In this document: piece by piece, positions 33,233 to 41,461 of the stretch | Layout of the letters: every line of letters begins with the position of its first letter | How positions within the stretch are numbered: position 1 is the first letter of the stretch | DNA from: Candidatus Gastranaerophilales bacterium HUM_9 | GTDB lineage: Bacteria > Cyanobacteriota > Vampirovibrionia > Gastranaerophilales > Gastranaerophilaceae | Assembly: GCA_002103075.1 (NCBI GenBank) | Contig: DABG01000005.1 | Location: 1 to 56,000 of the forward strand | Reading direction: 5' to 3' | Length of the DNA stretch: 56,000 bases | Program-made: the position numbers and the translations under genes | The notes under the pieces: model-generated | The model's input: the letters and a program-made list of their open reading frames with translations, nothing else | What the model was told of the DNA's origin: nothing | The model's database searches: none

Positions 33233-34138
33233 ATGATATCATTAAATGCACATAGTTTACCTATAATTAAGAACCGAAATGAACTTGAAAAAATGTATGA
33301 AACCTCTCAAGCACATATAAGAGAGGTTATCGACAAAACTCATTCTAGAACTTTGGATAAACTTTATACAGATGAATTTAGACCGAGTAAATTACATGAT
33401 AATAAAACAACAATTATTTCTTTAGAAACGGGAGAACCTGTTCCAGTAGATTTAACAGGACGAATTACAAATGGAACACAAGATGGTTCTCATAGAAGAA
33501 AGTATTTTTTAAAGAATAATAAAGAAATATTAGGTTCTAAATCTTTTGGGATACAGCTAACTGATGATGGTGAAAAATTTACTCCAGGATATATAGAATC
33601 TTTTTATAACGATAGTTATTCAGGTACTCAAATAAGATTACTACAAGTTGCTTGTGAACTAGCAAAAAAGCATGGTGTAGATAGAATGCCTTTGATTGCA
33701 TTGTTTCCAGCGTTAAAGTTCCATACAATGATGGGCTTTAGACCTATCCCAGAAAGAAGTTTAAAAATGACAGATAGTAAAAGTTTAAATGATGCATCTG
33801 AAATGTTTGGTATTATGTACGGTCATAAGAAATTTTGTCCAGAAGATGTTGTCCCTATTTTCTCAAAAATAGATGGAGATATTTATTTTGATAGGAATTT
33901 GACAGCATTTCACGCTGTTATGAAAGATAATGAAAGAGTTTTAAATAATACTAATCAAAGACATTTGAGTTTAACAGGCTGTTTAGATGATGATATTTCA
34001 ATGAGTTTAGAAGGTGAAGAATTTAATAAGTGGCAAAGTCGATTAAAAGGTTTTGAAATTTTGCCAGAAAAAGAAGACGTTTTAAAGAAGGAAAGCATAA
34101 TGGAGAAAATTATGTCTACTTTTGGCTTAAGCGAGTAA
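33233..34138 (+). CDS. Hypothetical protein with GNAT-like segment
   Basis: 301 residues, not recognised as a whole. The stretch GTQIRLLQVACELAKKHGVD and the following FHTMMGFRPIP (about 141-180) resemble motifs A and B of GNAT acetyltransferases. The rest is rich in Asn, Lys and Asp and has no signal or membrane segment. The ribosome site is poor. An acetyltransferase-like fold is inference from about 40 residues. The style is like the other clade-specific proteins in the window. Confidence 0.6.
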   Translation: MISLNAHSLPIIKNRNELEKMYETSQAHIREVIDKTHSRTLDKLYTDEFRPSKLHDNKTTIISLETGEPVPVDLTGRITNGTQDGSHRRKYFLKNNKEILGSKSFGIQLTDDGEKFTPGYIESFYNDSYSGTQIRLLQVACELAKKHGVDRMPLIALFPALKFHTMMGFRPIPERSLKMTDSKSLNDASEMFGIMYGHKKFCPEDVVPIFSKIDGDIYFDRNLTAFHAVMKDNERVLNNTNQRHLSLTGCLDDDISMSLEGEEFNKWQSRLKGFEILPEKEDVLKKESIMEKIMSTFGLSE

Positions 34139-34233
34139 TTGAAAAATTGTATAATTGGCTATTTTAATTTGTAAAAAATAGTGTATAATAGACTTATATG
34201 TTATTCGGTATAGTTTAAATGAAAGGAAGACTT

Positions 34234-34392
34234 ATGGCAGTATACGTTTGTACAGTATGTAATTGGGAATATGATGAAGCTCAAGGTTATGAAGAAGAAG
34301 GAATTCCAGCAGGTACAAAATTCGATGATTTACCAGACGATTTTGAATGTCCTTTGTGCCACGTAGGAAAAGATATGTTTGAAGAAAAATAA
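34234..34392 (+). CDS. Rubredoxin
   Basis: 52 residues, MAVYVCTVCNWEYDEAQGYE and so on, with the two CxxC iron ligands (C6/C9 in VCTVC and C39/C42 in ECPLCHVGK). Rubredoxins carry one electron in oxygen and redox metabolism, mainly of anaerobes, with a partner such as rubrerythrin or superoxide reductase. It follows AAGGAAG at good spacing and ends with a strong bidirectional terminator, so it is a single-gene unit. No partner gene is next to it. Confidence 0.93.
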   Translation: MAVYVCTVCNWEYDEAQGYEEEGIPAGTKFDDLPDDFECPLCHVGKDMFEEK

Positions 34393-34400
34393 GTTTATAA

Positions 34401-34440
34401 AAAATAGGCGGCGGAGCTAAAAGCTCCGCCGCCTATTTTT
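34401..34440. terminator. Bidirectional terminator, rubredoxin / trmD
   Basis: A perfect 18-bp stem (34401-34418 with 34422-34439, AAA loop) with A-tract on the left and T-tract on the right, able to stop transcription on both strands between convergent genes. Confidence 0.95.
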
Positions 34441-34452
34441 GTTATTCTTGAG

Positions 34453-35172
34453 TTATTTAGTTGTATTATTTTTAGTGCTTGGGTTGTGATTTGAAACATA
34501 TTTTTCATATAAATCAGGGCGACGCTCTTTTGTTCTTTTTAGTTGTTCATTATATCTAAATTCATTTATTAGAGCGTGGTTGCCGTTTAAAAGCACTTCT
34601 GGTACGTTTAAACCTCTGTACTCTCTAGGTTTTGTGTATTGAGGATATTCTAAAAGTCCGTTTTCAAAACTATCTTCTTCCATAGATTCTATTTTACCGA
34701 GTGTTCCATCTAGTTTTCTACTTACGCTATCCATTAAACATAAGGCAGGTAATTCTCCTCCGGTTAAAACAAAATCGCCTATTGATACTTCTTTAGGTTG
34801 GATAATTGTTCTTATACGTTCGTCAAAGCCCTCATAATGACCGCATAATATAACTATCTGGTCATATTTTGCAAGTTCTGTGCACATTTTATTATCAAAT
34901 CGTTCACCTTGTGGTGTCATCATTAAGGTAATAGTGTTTTCAGCACGCTCGATACTTTCATAAGCATCAACATAAGGTTGTGCCATTAACACCATTCCAG
35001 CTCCGCCACCATAAGGTGTATCATCAACTTTGTTGTGTTTATCAAGTGTAAAATCTCTAGGGTTTATTGTGTTTATTTTTAGAACTCCAGAGTCAACAGC
35101 TCGTTTCATAATGCTATGAGAACACGCTTGTTCAATCATTTCAGGAAAAAGTGTTAGGATATCGAACTTCAT
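34453..35172 (-). CDS. trmD: tRNA (guanine-N1-)-methyltransferase
   Basis: 239 residues, normal TrmD length. It methylates G37 of tRNAs that read CNN codons, which includes the tRNA-Leu at 356-434. The SPOUT knot shows GHYEGFDERI near 114, IGDFVLTGGELPAL near 132 and the C-terminal YTKPREYRGLNVPEVLLNGNH stretch near 180. It overlaps rimM by 4 bp (start at 35172) and ends at the shared terminator. The rimM-trmD order is common; the RG-rich protein gene upstream is not. Confidence 0.97.
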   Translation of the reverse strand: MKFDILTLFPEMIEQACSHSIMKRAVDSGVLKINTINPRDFTLDKHNKVDDTPYGGGAGMVLMAQPYVDAYESIERAENTITLMMTPQGERFDNKMCTELAKYDQIVILCGHYEGFDERIRTIIQPKEVSIGDFVLTGGELPALCLMDSVSRKLDGTLGKIESMEEDSFENGLLEYPQYTKPREYRGLNVPEVLLNGNHALINEFRYNEQLKRTKERRPDLYEKYVSNHNPSTKNNTTK

Positions 35173-35678
35173 TCAATTAGCCCCTGAATGTTATCAACAA
35201 CAACTTCTTTATTTTTTATATTAACATCTAAAACAATTGCTTTAACAAATGGAACCAATGAAACTTTTTGTGTGTTAGATTTCACTGATAACAAGTCATT
35301 GACTCCATTATTAGAAACTCCAATAACAATTCCAACTTGTTTACCCTCACATAAAACTTTCATTCCAACAAGTTCATCTATCAAAAACTCGTCTTCATCA
35401 AGATTTTCTCTAACGGTTGTTTCATCAACAAATATAAGGCAATTTTTGTATTCAATAATCTCATTTACAGAATCTATTCCTGTAAATTTGATAATAGCAA
35501 ACTTGTTATTGAATTTGATACTCTTAACTGTAAAAGGCATATAAACACCGTCTTTAAGGATAAAAACATTTTTTAAAGACTTCATGAACTCTTGTTGATT
35601 ACGAGAATAACCAACTTTAGCTTCTCCTCTTACACCGTGAAAATTTAAGATTTTACCAACAGAAATATAATTATTCAT
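35169..35678 (-). CDS. rimM: Ribosome maturation factor RimM
   Basis: 169 residues from the ATG at 35678, giving the usual RimM start MNNYISVGKILNFHGVRGEAK; a frame open to 35705 would add nine residues. An N-terminal beta-barrel and a C-terminal PRC-barrel (VSLVPFVKAIVLDVNIKNKEVVV) are present. RimM binds S19 and helps to build the 30S head. It overlaps the upstream RG-rich gene by 8 bp and trmD downstream by 4 bp, so all three are one operon. Confidence 0.92.
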   Translation of the reverse strand: MNNYISVGKILNFHGVRGEAKVGYSRNQQEFMKSLKNVFILKDGVYMPFTVKSIKFNNKFAIIKFTGIDSVNEIIEYKNCLIFVDETTVRENLDEDEFLIDELVGMKVLCEGKQVGIVIGVSNNGVNDLLSVKSNTQKVSLVPFVKAIVLDVNIKNKEVVVDNIQGLIE

Positions 35679-36882
35679 CTTCAGTTTTTTTCGGTTTTCT
35701 TCCACGTTTCTTTGGTGCTTCTTCTACAGGAGCTTCTTCTGATTTAGTCTCTGTTTCAGCTTCTTTTTCTGCTTTTGGCTTACGACCACGTTTTTTAGGA
35801 GCTGGAGCTTCTTCCACAGGTGCTTCTACAGTTGTTTCTGCTACTTCTGCTTTATCTTCTACAGCAGGTGTTTCTTCAACTTTTGTTTCAGCATCATCAG
35901 TTTTTGCTTCTGTTTTTTCTTGAGCTTTCTTTTCTTGAGCAGGATATTTAGGAACCATATAGTCAGCTGGCTTGTCTGGTCTATCTTCGTTCCATCTATC
36001 TAATCCCATTTGTGCACGGATAAGTTTAATAGCAACGTGAACACGCCACTCATCAACTCTTAATTGTGCAGCAATAATTTTGTGACAACCAATTGGAGGC
36101 AATGGCAACAATGGAGTATAAAGGCTCTTAATTGCTGTCATTTGGTCAACTGTTACTGCTAATTTTCTTTTTGGAAAAGGCAATTTAGGTAACATAAGTT
36201 TTTGTCTTACCAAGTTGATACCGAAGAATACTTTTCTTGGTTCTATACCTAAGTGTGCACCAATTGTTTCGTGTGCATCTGGGTTTGGTAAAGGCAACAT
36301 TGTTTTATACAATGCTTCAATTTGTTCTAATTGCTCTTTACTAATAAGTAGTGGCTTAGCTTGTTTTCTAGGTTGTGGTCTAGATGGTCTTCTGTTGCCA
36401 CCTTGTTGAAATCTGTTGTTTGGTCTACGTTGTTGGTTATTATATCTGTTACCACCTTGGTTGTATCCGCCTTGGTTGTTGTAACCACCCTGTGAACCGT
36501 AGCCTCTATTTTGTTGATTATATCCGCCGCCATTGTTGTTATATGGTCTACGTTGTTGGTAACCACCTCTATCATTTCTGTCGTTTCTATCTCTGTCACC
36601 ATAATTGTTATCATAACGACGGTTATTATTATAACTACCTCTATTATTGTTTCTGTTATAGCCTCTATTATTGTCATATTGACGTCTAGGTCTATCGCTA
36701 CTTCTATCTTCTGTTGAATATGAACTGTAACTACTATAACTACTTAATTGTTTTTCTTCAGTTCCTTGTGATTCTGTTGTTGAACTACTTTTGTCTGCGT
36801 ACAAACAATTTGGGCAAATTACTCTTTTTGGGTTTTTTGTTTCAAACTCTGCCCCACATTTAATGCATTTATTTACATACAT
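35671..36882 (-). CDS. Zinc-ribbon, RG/N-rich, AT-hook-like protein
   Basis: 403 residues, not recognised as a known family. Order of parts: zinc ribbon with C6, C9, C23 and C26; a disordered Asn/Gly/Arg/Tyr-rich region (about 46-172, RGG/RG repeats); a duplicated helical module (183-232 and 246-297), both reading LY-x3-LPLP and ending in I-x-L-I/V-R; an acidic linker; and two AT-hook-like KKRGRKPK motifs (363-370 and 391-398). Such parts suggest RNA and DNA binding and perhaps condensates. It leads the rimM-trmD operon, overlapping rimM by 8 bp, which points to ribosome or tRNA work. Confidence 0.85.
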   Translation of the reverse strand: MYVNKCIKCGAEFETKNPKRVICPNCLYADKSSSTTESQGTEEKQLSSYSSYSSYSTEDRSSDRPRRQYDNNRGYNRNNNRGSYNNNRRYDNNYGDRDRNDRNDRGGYQQRRPYNNNGGGYNQQNRGYGSQGGYNNQGGYNQGGNRYNNQQRRPNNRFQQGGNRRPSRPQPRKQAKPLLISKEQLEQIEALYKTMLPLPNPDAHETIGAHLGIEPRKVFFGINLVRQKLMLPKLPFPKRKLAVTVDQMTAIKSLYTPLLPLPPIGCHKIIAAQLRVDEWRVHVAIKLIRAQMGLDRWNEDRPDKPADYMVPKYPAQEKKAQEKTEAKTDDAETKVEETPAVEDKAEVAETTVEAPVEEAPAPKKRGRKPKAEKEAETETKSEEAPVEEAPKKRGRKPKKTEDE

Positions 36883-37091
36883 AATACAAGCCTCTTAATA
36901 CGGTTAATAATATTCTTTCTTCCTCTTATAAAAACAGGGTTATAACATGTTTATTTTACAACTAAATCTATTTTTTTTCAAGTCTTAACAAAAATTAAAC
37001 TTTTGCTCAAAATAAAATATAGAAATTTGTCCTATTTTTCTAGCCTAAAAAGGTAATTTTAGAATAACTATTTTCAGGTATATTGTATAAT

Positions 37092-38171
37092 ATGAAATTA
37101 GAAAGTACTACTGAAATAAAAAATGCGAATATTTTAATTGTTGATAATAATATCAATAATATTACTGAATTAAAATCCCTTATTGAGGATTTTAGTACAG
37201 TTGAATTTTTTCAAAACCCAATTGATGCTCTTAATGAAATTGAACTAAAAAAATATGATTTGATAATACTTGATGTGAATATGCAAGAACTCTCAGGGTT
37301 CAAGTTCGTTGAAAAAATAAGGCTTGGTTATCAAAATTTGATGACACCAATTTTGTTTTTAAGCTCTGTTACTGATTCAGAAACAATAGTCAAATGTTAC
37401 AACTTTGAATCTGCATCTTTTATGAACAGACCTCTAATTCCTATCATTGCAAAAACACAAATCCTTAATATTCTAAAAACAGAAGCATTGAAAACTTCTA
37501 TTGATAAAGAGAAAGAGAATTTTGTAGCAACTCTTACTCACGATTTGAAAAGTCCGATTAATGCAGAGATTTGTGCGTTAAAACAGTTATTAAAAAATAA
37601 GCCATCAAATTATAATAATGAGATGCTTCAAGAATTACTAAATTCTGCAAAGTATATGAAATTAATTACAGATAATATTTTATGTTTTTATAAGCAACGA
37701 AATAATGGTTTATCTTTAAACAAGGAATTTGTTGATTTTGAAGAGTTAGTATCGTCATCAATAAACGATTTAAAATATCTTGCCAATGATAAAAATATTA
37801 AGATAAATTTTAAACACGACAAATTAAAACCAAATATTAAACTTGATTTTCTAGAGATAAAGCGAGTTATAAATAACTTAATATCAAACGCTATAGAATA
37901 TTCTTATTCAAACAATAAGATAGATATATCTTTAAATCTAAAAAATAACAAATGTGTTTTTGAAATAAGGGATTACGGTATAGGTATTGATACAAAGAAC
38001 ATAAAAAATATCTTTGAAGAATATGTTAGTCTTGCAAAGCAACATAAGAAAACTGGTTTCGGCTTAGGTTTAAATATTTGTAAAAAGATTATAGAACAAC
38101 ATAACGGTCAAATTTCAATTAATAGTAAATACGGTAGTGGAACAAGTATAAAGTTTTCATTACCTGCTTAA
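37092..38171 (+). CDS. Hybrid response regulator-histidine kinase
   Basis: 359 residues from ATG 37092; a TTG at 37083 with better AGG spacing is also possible. The order is receiver (about 10-120; phospho-Asp in LIILDVNMQELSG), HisKA with H in LTHDLKSP (about 150) and HATPase (NLISNAIEYS, DYGIGID, GFGLGLNICKK near 250-340). The receiver's acidic pair is reduced to one Asp (VDNN). No membrane segment, so it is a soluble kinase, with no separate response regulator next to it. The putative promoter overlaps the start codon, so its own promoter is uncertain. Confidence 0.9.
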   Translation: MKLESTTEIKNANILIVDNNINNITELKSLIEDFSTVEFFQNPIDALNEIELKKYDLIILDVNMQELSGFKFVEKIRLGYQNLMTPILFLSSVTDSETIVKCYNFESASFMNRPLIPIIAKTQILNILKTEALKTSIDKEKENFVATLTHDLKSPINAEICALKQLLKNKPSNYNNEMLQELLNSAKYMKLITDNILCFYKQRNNGLSLNKEFVDFEELVSSSINDLKYLANDKNIKINFKHDKLKPNIKLDFLEIKRVINNLISNAIEYSYSNNKIDISLNLKNNKCVFEIRDYGIGIDTKNIKNIFEEYVSLAKQHKKTGFGLGLNICKKIIEQHNGQISINSKYGSGTSIKFSLPA

Positions 38172-38181
38172 TCAGATAAAA

Positions 38182-39018
38182 TTAAATAATACTCTTTTTA
38201 AGACGTTCGTTACGGTTTTCACTAAGCAAGTTTTTCAATTTCATAATCGCTTGTGCGTGGATTTGACAAACTCTTGATTCTGAAATACCTACAGTTTCTC
38301 CAATTTCTTTGAATGTCATGTTTTCGTGATAGTAAAGAACCATTACCATACGTTCTCTTTCTGGTAGACGTTTCAAAGAAGCCTCTAATTGATTTTTAAC
38401 ACTTTTTTCTTCGTATTCTTCGTGTGGTGTCTTGTGAGATGAGTCTTTAATTGTATCAATAATTTCTAAACTATCATCACCAGAACCTTTTTTATCATAG
38501 ATAGATGTAACTGTAGTATCATCTGCAAGGATTTGATCAACTTTTTCTGTTTCAATACCTAGCAAGTTTGCGACTTCACTGCTTGTTGCAGTTCTTCCAA
38601 ATTCTTTTTTTAGTTTTTCTTGAGCTTCTTTAACACTTCTAATTTTTTGTCTAACTGTTCTTGGCAAGAAATCTTGAGAACGAATTTTATCGATGATATT
38701 ACCTCTAATTCTTACAAGAGCATAAGTTTCGAATCTAGCACCAGTTCTTGGGCTATATTTTTCAACAGCATCAATTAAACCTTCAACACCGTAGCTTGAA
38801 ATATCTTCAAACGTGAATGTTGGAGGAAGAGCAACCTTAACACGTCCAACAACATATCTTGTTAGATAGATATATTGTACAATAAGAATATCTCTTAGCT
38901 TTTTATTTGTTTTATCGGCTAAGTACTCGTTCCATACTTTCTCGATTTCTTCATCAGAAAGTCGTTTTATATTATTATAGCTACTAAAATTATTCTCGTT
39001 CTCCATCCCACTATCCAT
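38182..39018 (-). CDS. FliA/WhiG-type sigma factor
   Basis: 278 residues. Regions 2 (ARFETYALVRIRGNIIDKIRSQD near 94-117), 3 and 4 (PERERMVMVLYYHENMTFKEIGETVGISESRVCQI near 218-255) match the sigma-28 group, which in other bacteria drives flagellar, motility or sporulation genes. The ATG at 39018 follows AAGG. No flagellar gene is in the window, unless the 573-aa protein at 16597-18318 is one. It faces a repeat-rich region of 900 bp, so its promoter may be close to the gene. Confidence 0.88.
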   Translation of the reverse strand: MDSGMENENNFSSYNNIKRLSDEEIEKVWNEYLADKTNKKLRDILIVQYIYLTRYVVGRVKVALPPTFTFEDISSYGVEGLIDAVEKYSPRTGARFETYALVRIRGNIIDKIRSQDFLPRTVRQKIRSVKEAQEKLKKEFGRTATSSEVANLLGIETEKVDQILADDTTVTSIYDKKGSGDDSLEIIDTIKDSSHKTPHEEYEEKSVKNQLEASLKRLPERERMVMVLYYHENMTFKEIGETVGISESRVCQIHAQAIMKLKNLLSENRNERLKKSII

Positions 39019-39179
39019 TAGTGTGCCTTACATAATATATTATATACATTTGTAAAAACAATTTATCCTGTAAATGTATGAACTTCTGAAAAATAATTAA
39101 AGTATCTGTCATATACTTGTATGAAATGTTAAAAAATGATTTCGAAAGGGTCTTTTTGAGTGTGTTGTAAATAATAGTT

Positions 39180-39248
39180 CGTCATTGCGAACGATTGAAC
39201 TGTTTACAATGTGTTAAGTGTGGCAATCCATAAACCAACGGTTCTGCG
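39180..39248. repeat. Repeat A, copy 1
   Basis: 69 bp beginning cgtcattgcgaacgattg, near-identical to 39318-39386, 138 bp apart. The 'cgtcattgcgaacg ... ggcaatcc' type of repeat is very widespread in bacterial genomes, where similar strings surround or fill intergenic spaces. Confidence 0.85.
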
Positions 39249-39314
39249 TACATAAAAAGACTTTTTCTGGATTACCACGTCGCTCACGTTGTTTCGCGAC
39301 TCGTAATGACGTGC
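39247..39314. repeat. Repeat B, copy 1
   Basis: Begins cgtacataaaaagact and ends at a taatgacgtgc string, with a near-copy at 39655-39713. The internal part is longer here (acgttgtttcgcgactcg) than in copy 2. The two ends form an imperfect inverted repeat, ggattaccacgtc with cgtaatgacg. Confidence 0.85.
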
Positions 39315-39317
39315 AAC

Positions 39318-39386
39318 CGTCATTGCGAACGATTGAACGGTTTGTAAAGTATTAAGTGCGGCAATCCATAAACCAACGGTTCTGCG
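39318..39386. repeat. Repeat A, copy 2
   Basis: 69-bp partner of 39180-39248, with a few substitutions (for example tgttaagtgt against attaagtgcg). The repeats A-B-A form a small tandem block. Confidence 0.85.
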
Positions 39387-39541
39387 AATTGTAGGTTGGG
39401 GTTTCTACCCCAACAGTAATATGTTCAGGGGGATCCTGAAACTGTCTTGAATTTACTCCACGCTCACAGAGTTTCACCTTTTGTGACGTTGTCACAGTCG
39501 GCTCAATCTGTTCGCTATCCGAACTAACTTCGTATCGTTCC

Positions 39542-39580
39542 CTCTCACAAAACAATACTTAATTGTTTTGTTCGGCAGAG
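39542..39580. repeat. 39-bp hairpin repeat, second copy
   Basis: Matches 481-519 in all but one of 39 bases (the CAAAACAAT...ATTGTTTTG palindrome with CTCT/AGAG ends). The first copy interrupts a tRNA remnant. The high identity over 39 kb argues that the element moved or was copied recently. Confidence 0.85.
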
Positions 39581-39654
39581 TGTAAATTCGCAATTCAGGA
39601 TGACCCTAAAAGCAAATATTATACAGTCATTCCGAACTTGATTCGGAATCCCTA

Positions 39655-39713
39655 CGTACATAAAAAGACTTTTTCTGGATTACCACGTCACTCCGTTCCT
39701 CGTAATGACGTGC
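39655..39713. repeat. Repeat B, copy 2
   Basis: Partner of 39247-39314, 59 bp. It shares the first 36 bases almost exactly and then lacks a 9-bp internal piece. This is typical for copies of a palindromic element that lose part of the hairpin. Confidence 0.85.
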
Positions 39714-39887
39714 TATACATGTTTGCAGGGATTCTTCGCTTGCTAACTTCTACGGTCGCGTTAAACGGGTCTACATATTTTGAATTAAATCAATTCTGTT
39801 AAATTCAAAATATTTCGCCCTCTGCTCCCTTGGCTCTGAATGACGGTTTGTGTTTACATAACAGTTGATTTATGGATTGTGAAAATA

Positions 39888-39929
39888 ACGGAGAAGGTGG
39901 AATTGCAGATGCAATTCCACCTTCTCCGT
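39888..39929 (-). terminator. Terminator of the serine hydrolase gene
   Basis: A perfect 19-bp stem (39888-39906 with 39911-39929, ATCT loop on the minus strand), followed on that strand by a U-rich tail. It lies 17 bp after the stop of the serine hydrolase gene. Confidence 0.88.
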
Positions 39930-39945
39930 ATAAAAACTCTATATA

Positions 39946-41154
39946 TTAATTCTTTGTAGACATATAGTTATAAATAATTTTTGACGCTTCTTGAATATAC
40001 AATCTTCCATTGATATTGTTATGAGGTCTTAGTGCCAATATTACAACGATATATCTTTGACCTGATGGCAAATACACAATCCCTGCATCACCAAGCATTG
40101 TTCCAATATCACCAGTTTTGTGAATAAAACTTACATTTTCAGGAAGTCCTGCTTTTATAAGCATGGTATTTTTAACTTTGCTCATAATATTTATAATATC
40201 GCTCTGTGAATTGATGTTTAAGAATTTGTTGTCATCTTTTCCGATATTATAAAGCATTTGAGCGATATCTTTTGCTGTTGTATAGTTATTTCCTGTAATA
40301 TCAGGTAACCACGTTTGAAGATGTGTATGTTCAATTCCCCAAGATTTGATTGCTGCATTTACATCATTCATTGAACCAACTTTTGATATCAACATATTTG
40401 TTGCAGTGTTATCAGAGTCTTGAATCATTGTTGTTGCCAAATCAGTGATTGAATAAGTTCTGCCAGCTTGAGAATACTGCATGTTACCAGAACCTTCTGA
40501 ACGATAATATTCAGTAAGTGTCATGTTATCTTTCAGTCCAAATTGTTCAGCTTCAATTGATTTATACATTTGGATAAGAACAGGCAATTTTATTATACTT
40601 GCAGATGGGTAAACGACATCTCCACCTATATCAACATAGTTGCTGTTATCCATTGACCATACAAATACCGCAGGTTTAATGTTTGGGTATTTGTTATTAA
40701 GTGCTTTTAATGAGTTTTCCAACTCGACAAGTCTATCCCCATAGAAAAGGGGTTTCATTTTTGTATCTTTTTTGGCTGTAGGATATTCCATTGTCATATT
40801 TAAAAACGAATAGTTTGATAAATATTTTTTTGTTGGAAGAATGTAATCTGCAAAATTTAATCCACCAAAGTTTTTTGCATTATATGCAAGGATTGAATCA
40901 TCTGCGTTTGTTGAAGTAACTGGTTTGTTTAAATAAGATTGAATAACTAACTTGTAAGCAGTTGGAACAATTATTGCTGATAATCCAACAATGATTGATA
41001 ATAATAATAAACAAGCTAAAATTGAAGCCTTTTTCTTATGTTTTTTAGGTTTAGGCATTGCTTGTTTTTGTTTTTTCGGCTTTACTGGCATAGTTGCTGC
41101 ATTGTAATAATCGTGACCAGTGTGTTTGTATTTCAAATTATCCCTTAAATTCAC
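39946..41154 (-). CDS. Class A beta-lactamase-like serine hydrolase
   Basis: 402 residues. A basic cytoplasmic N-terminus (Lys/Pro-rich, 1-43), one membrane helix (about 44-66), a linker and a class A-type domain. The three motifs are S186-x-x-K189 (SASIIK), SDN 247-249 and KTG 346-348. The omega loop reads TWLPDITGN where true enzymes have a Glu-x-x-Leu-Asn; the general-base Glu is absent. A wall-remodelling or penicillin-binding role is therefore likelier than antibiotic hydrolysis. It is the last gene of the mtnP-yggT-serine hydrolase direction. Confidence 0.85.
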   Translation of the reverse strand: MNLRDNLKYKHTGHDYYNAATMPVKPKKQKQAMPKPKKHKKKASILACLLLLSIIVGLSAIIVPTAYKLVIQSYLNKPVTSTNADDSILAYNAKNFGGLNFADYILPTKKYLSNYSFLNMTMEYPTAKKDTKMKPLFYGDRLVELENSLKALNNKYPNIKPAVFVWSMDNSNYVDIGGDVVYPSASIIKLPVLIQMYKSIEAEQFGLKDNMTLTEYYRSEGSGNMQYSQAGRTYSITDLATTMIQDSDNTATNMLISKVGSMNDVNAAIKSWGIEHTHLQTWLPDITGNNYTTAKDIAQMLYNIGKDDNKFLNINSQSDIINIMSKVKNTMLIKAGLPENVSFIHKTGDIGTMLGDAGIVYLPSGQRYIVVILALRPHNNINGRLYIQEASKIIYNYMSTKN

Positions 41155-41191
41155 AAATCCTCCAACAAAAAGTTAAATAATAGTACTCATT

Positions 41192-41455
41192 CTATTTTCC
41201 TGCAAATAGCATCTGTAATAAATTTAGAAATAAAAGTGCAACAATCGGAGAAAAATCCAAACCACCAAATGGTGGAATGAATCTTCTGAAAATATCCAAG
41301 TATGCATCTGTAATTATTCTAATAAACTTAACTGGTTGTTTGTCCCAGTCGATGCTAGGTAACCATGACATGAAAATTCTTAAAACAATCAAAATACTAT
41401 AGAAGTATATTAAAGTACTAATAAAATGATTAATTTTTGACAATATATTCATCAA
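41192..41455 (-). CDS. YggT-family membrane protein
   Basis: 87 residues with two membrane helices and the family stretch FMSWLP...IRIITDAYLDIFRRFIPPFGGLDFSPIVALL. YggT proteins sit in the inner membrane; in cyanobacteria and plastids members (YlmG/CCB3) affect division and nucleoid distribution. Its gene is 6 bp from the MTA phosphorylase gene and 37 bp from the serine hydrolase gene, all on the minus strand. Confidence 0.9.
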   Translation of the reverse strand: MMNILSKINHFISTLIYFYSILIVLRIFMSWLPSIDWDKQPVKFIRIITDAYLDIFRRFIPPFGGLDFSPIVALLFLNLLQMLFAGK

Positions 41456-41461
41456 TAACTC

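Larger units (their letters stand above)
39019..39945. other. Gene-free cluster of palindromic repeats
   Basis: No gene is visible in about 930 bp between the sigma gene and the serine hydrolase gene. The first 160 bp hold nothing clear. From 39180 to about 39840 almost every stretch is a copy of a short palindromic repeat: two 69-bp copies of one unit, two copies of a second, the 39-bp hairpin also at 481-519, an inverted copy of 1-23, and others. The GC content is higher than in the neighbouring genes, and small perfect stems such as 39395-39402/39407-39414 recur. Confidence 0.85.

Noticed and set aside
36327..36717. Open frames in both strands inside the RG-rich gene
   Set aside because: They are Ile/Thr/Val- or Tyr/Cys-rich because of the low-complexity DNA; the 403-codon frame has the zinc ribbon and matching codon use.
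39180..39713. Possible CRISPR array
   Set aside because: The repeated units are 59-69 bp palindromic pieces with unequal distances and no unique 30-40 bp spacers, and no cas genes are near. The Cas4-like nuclease at 45330 has no cas neighbours.
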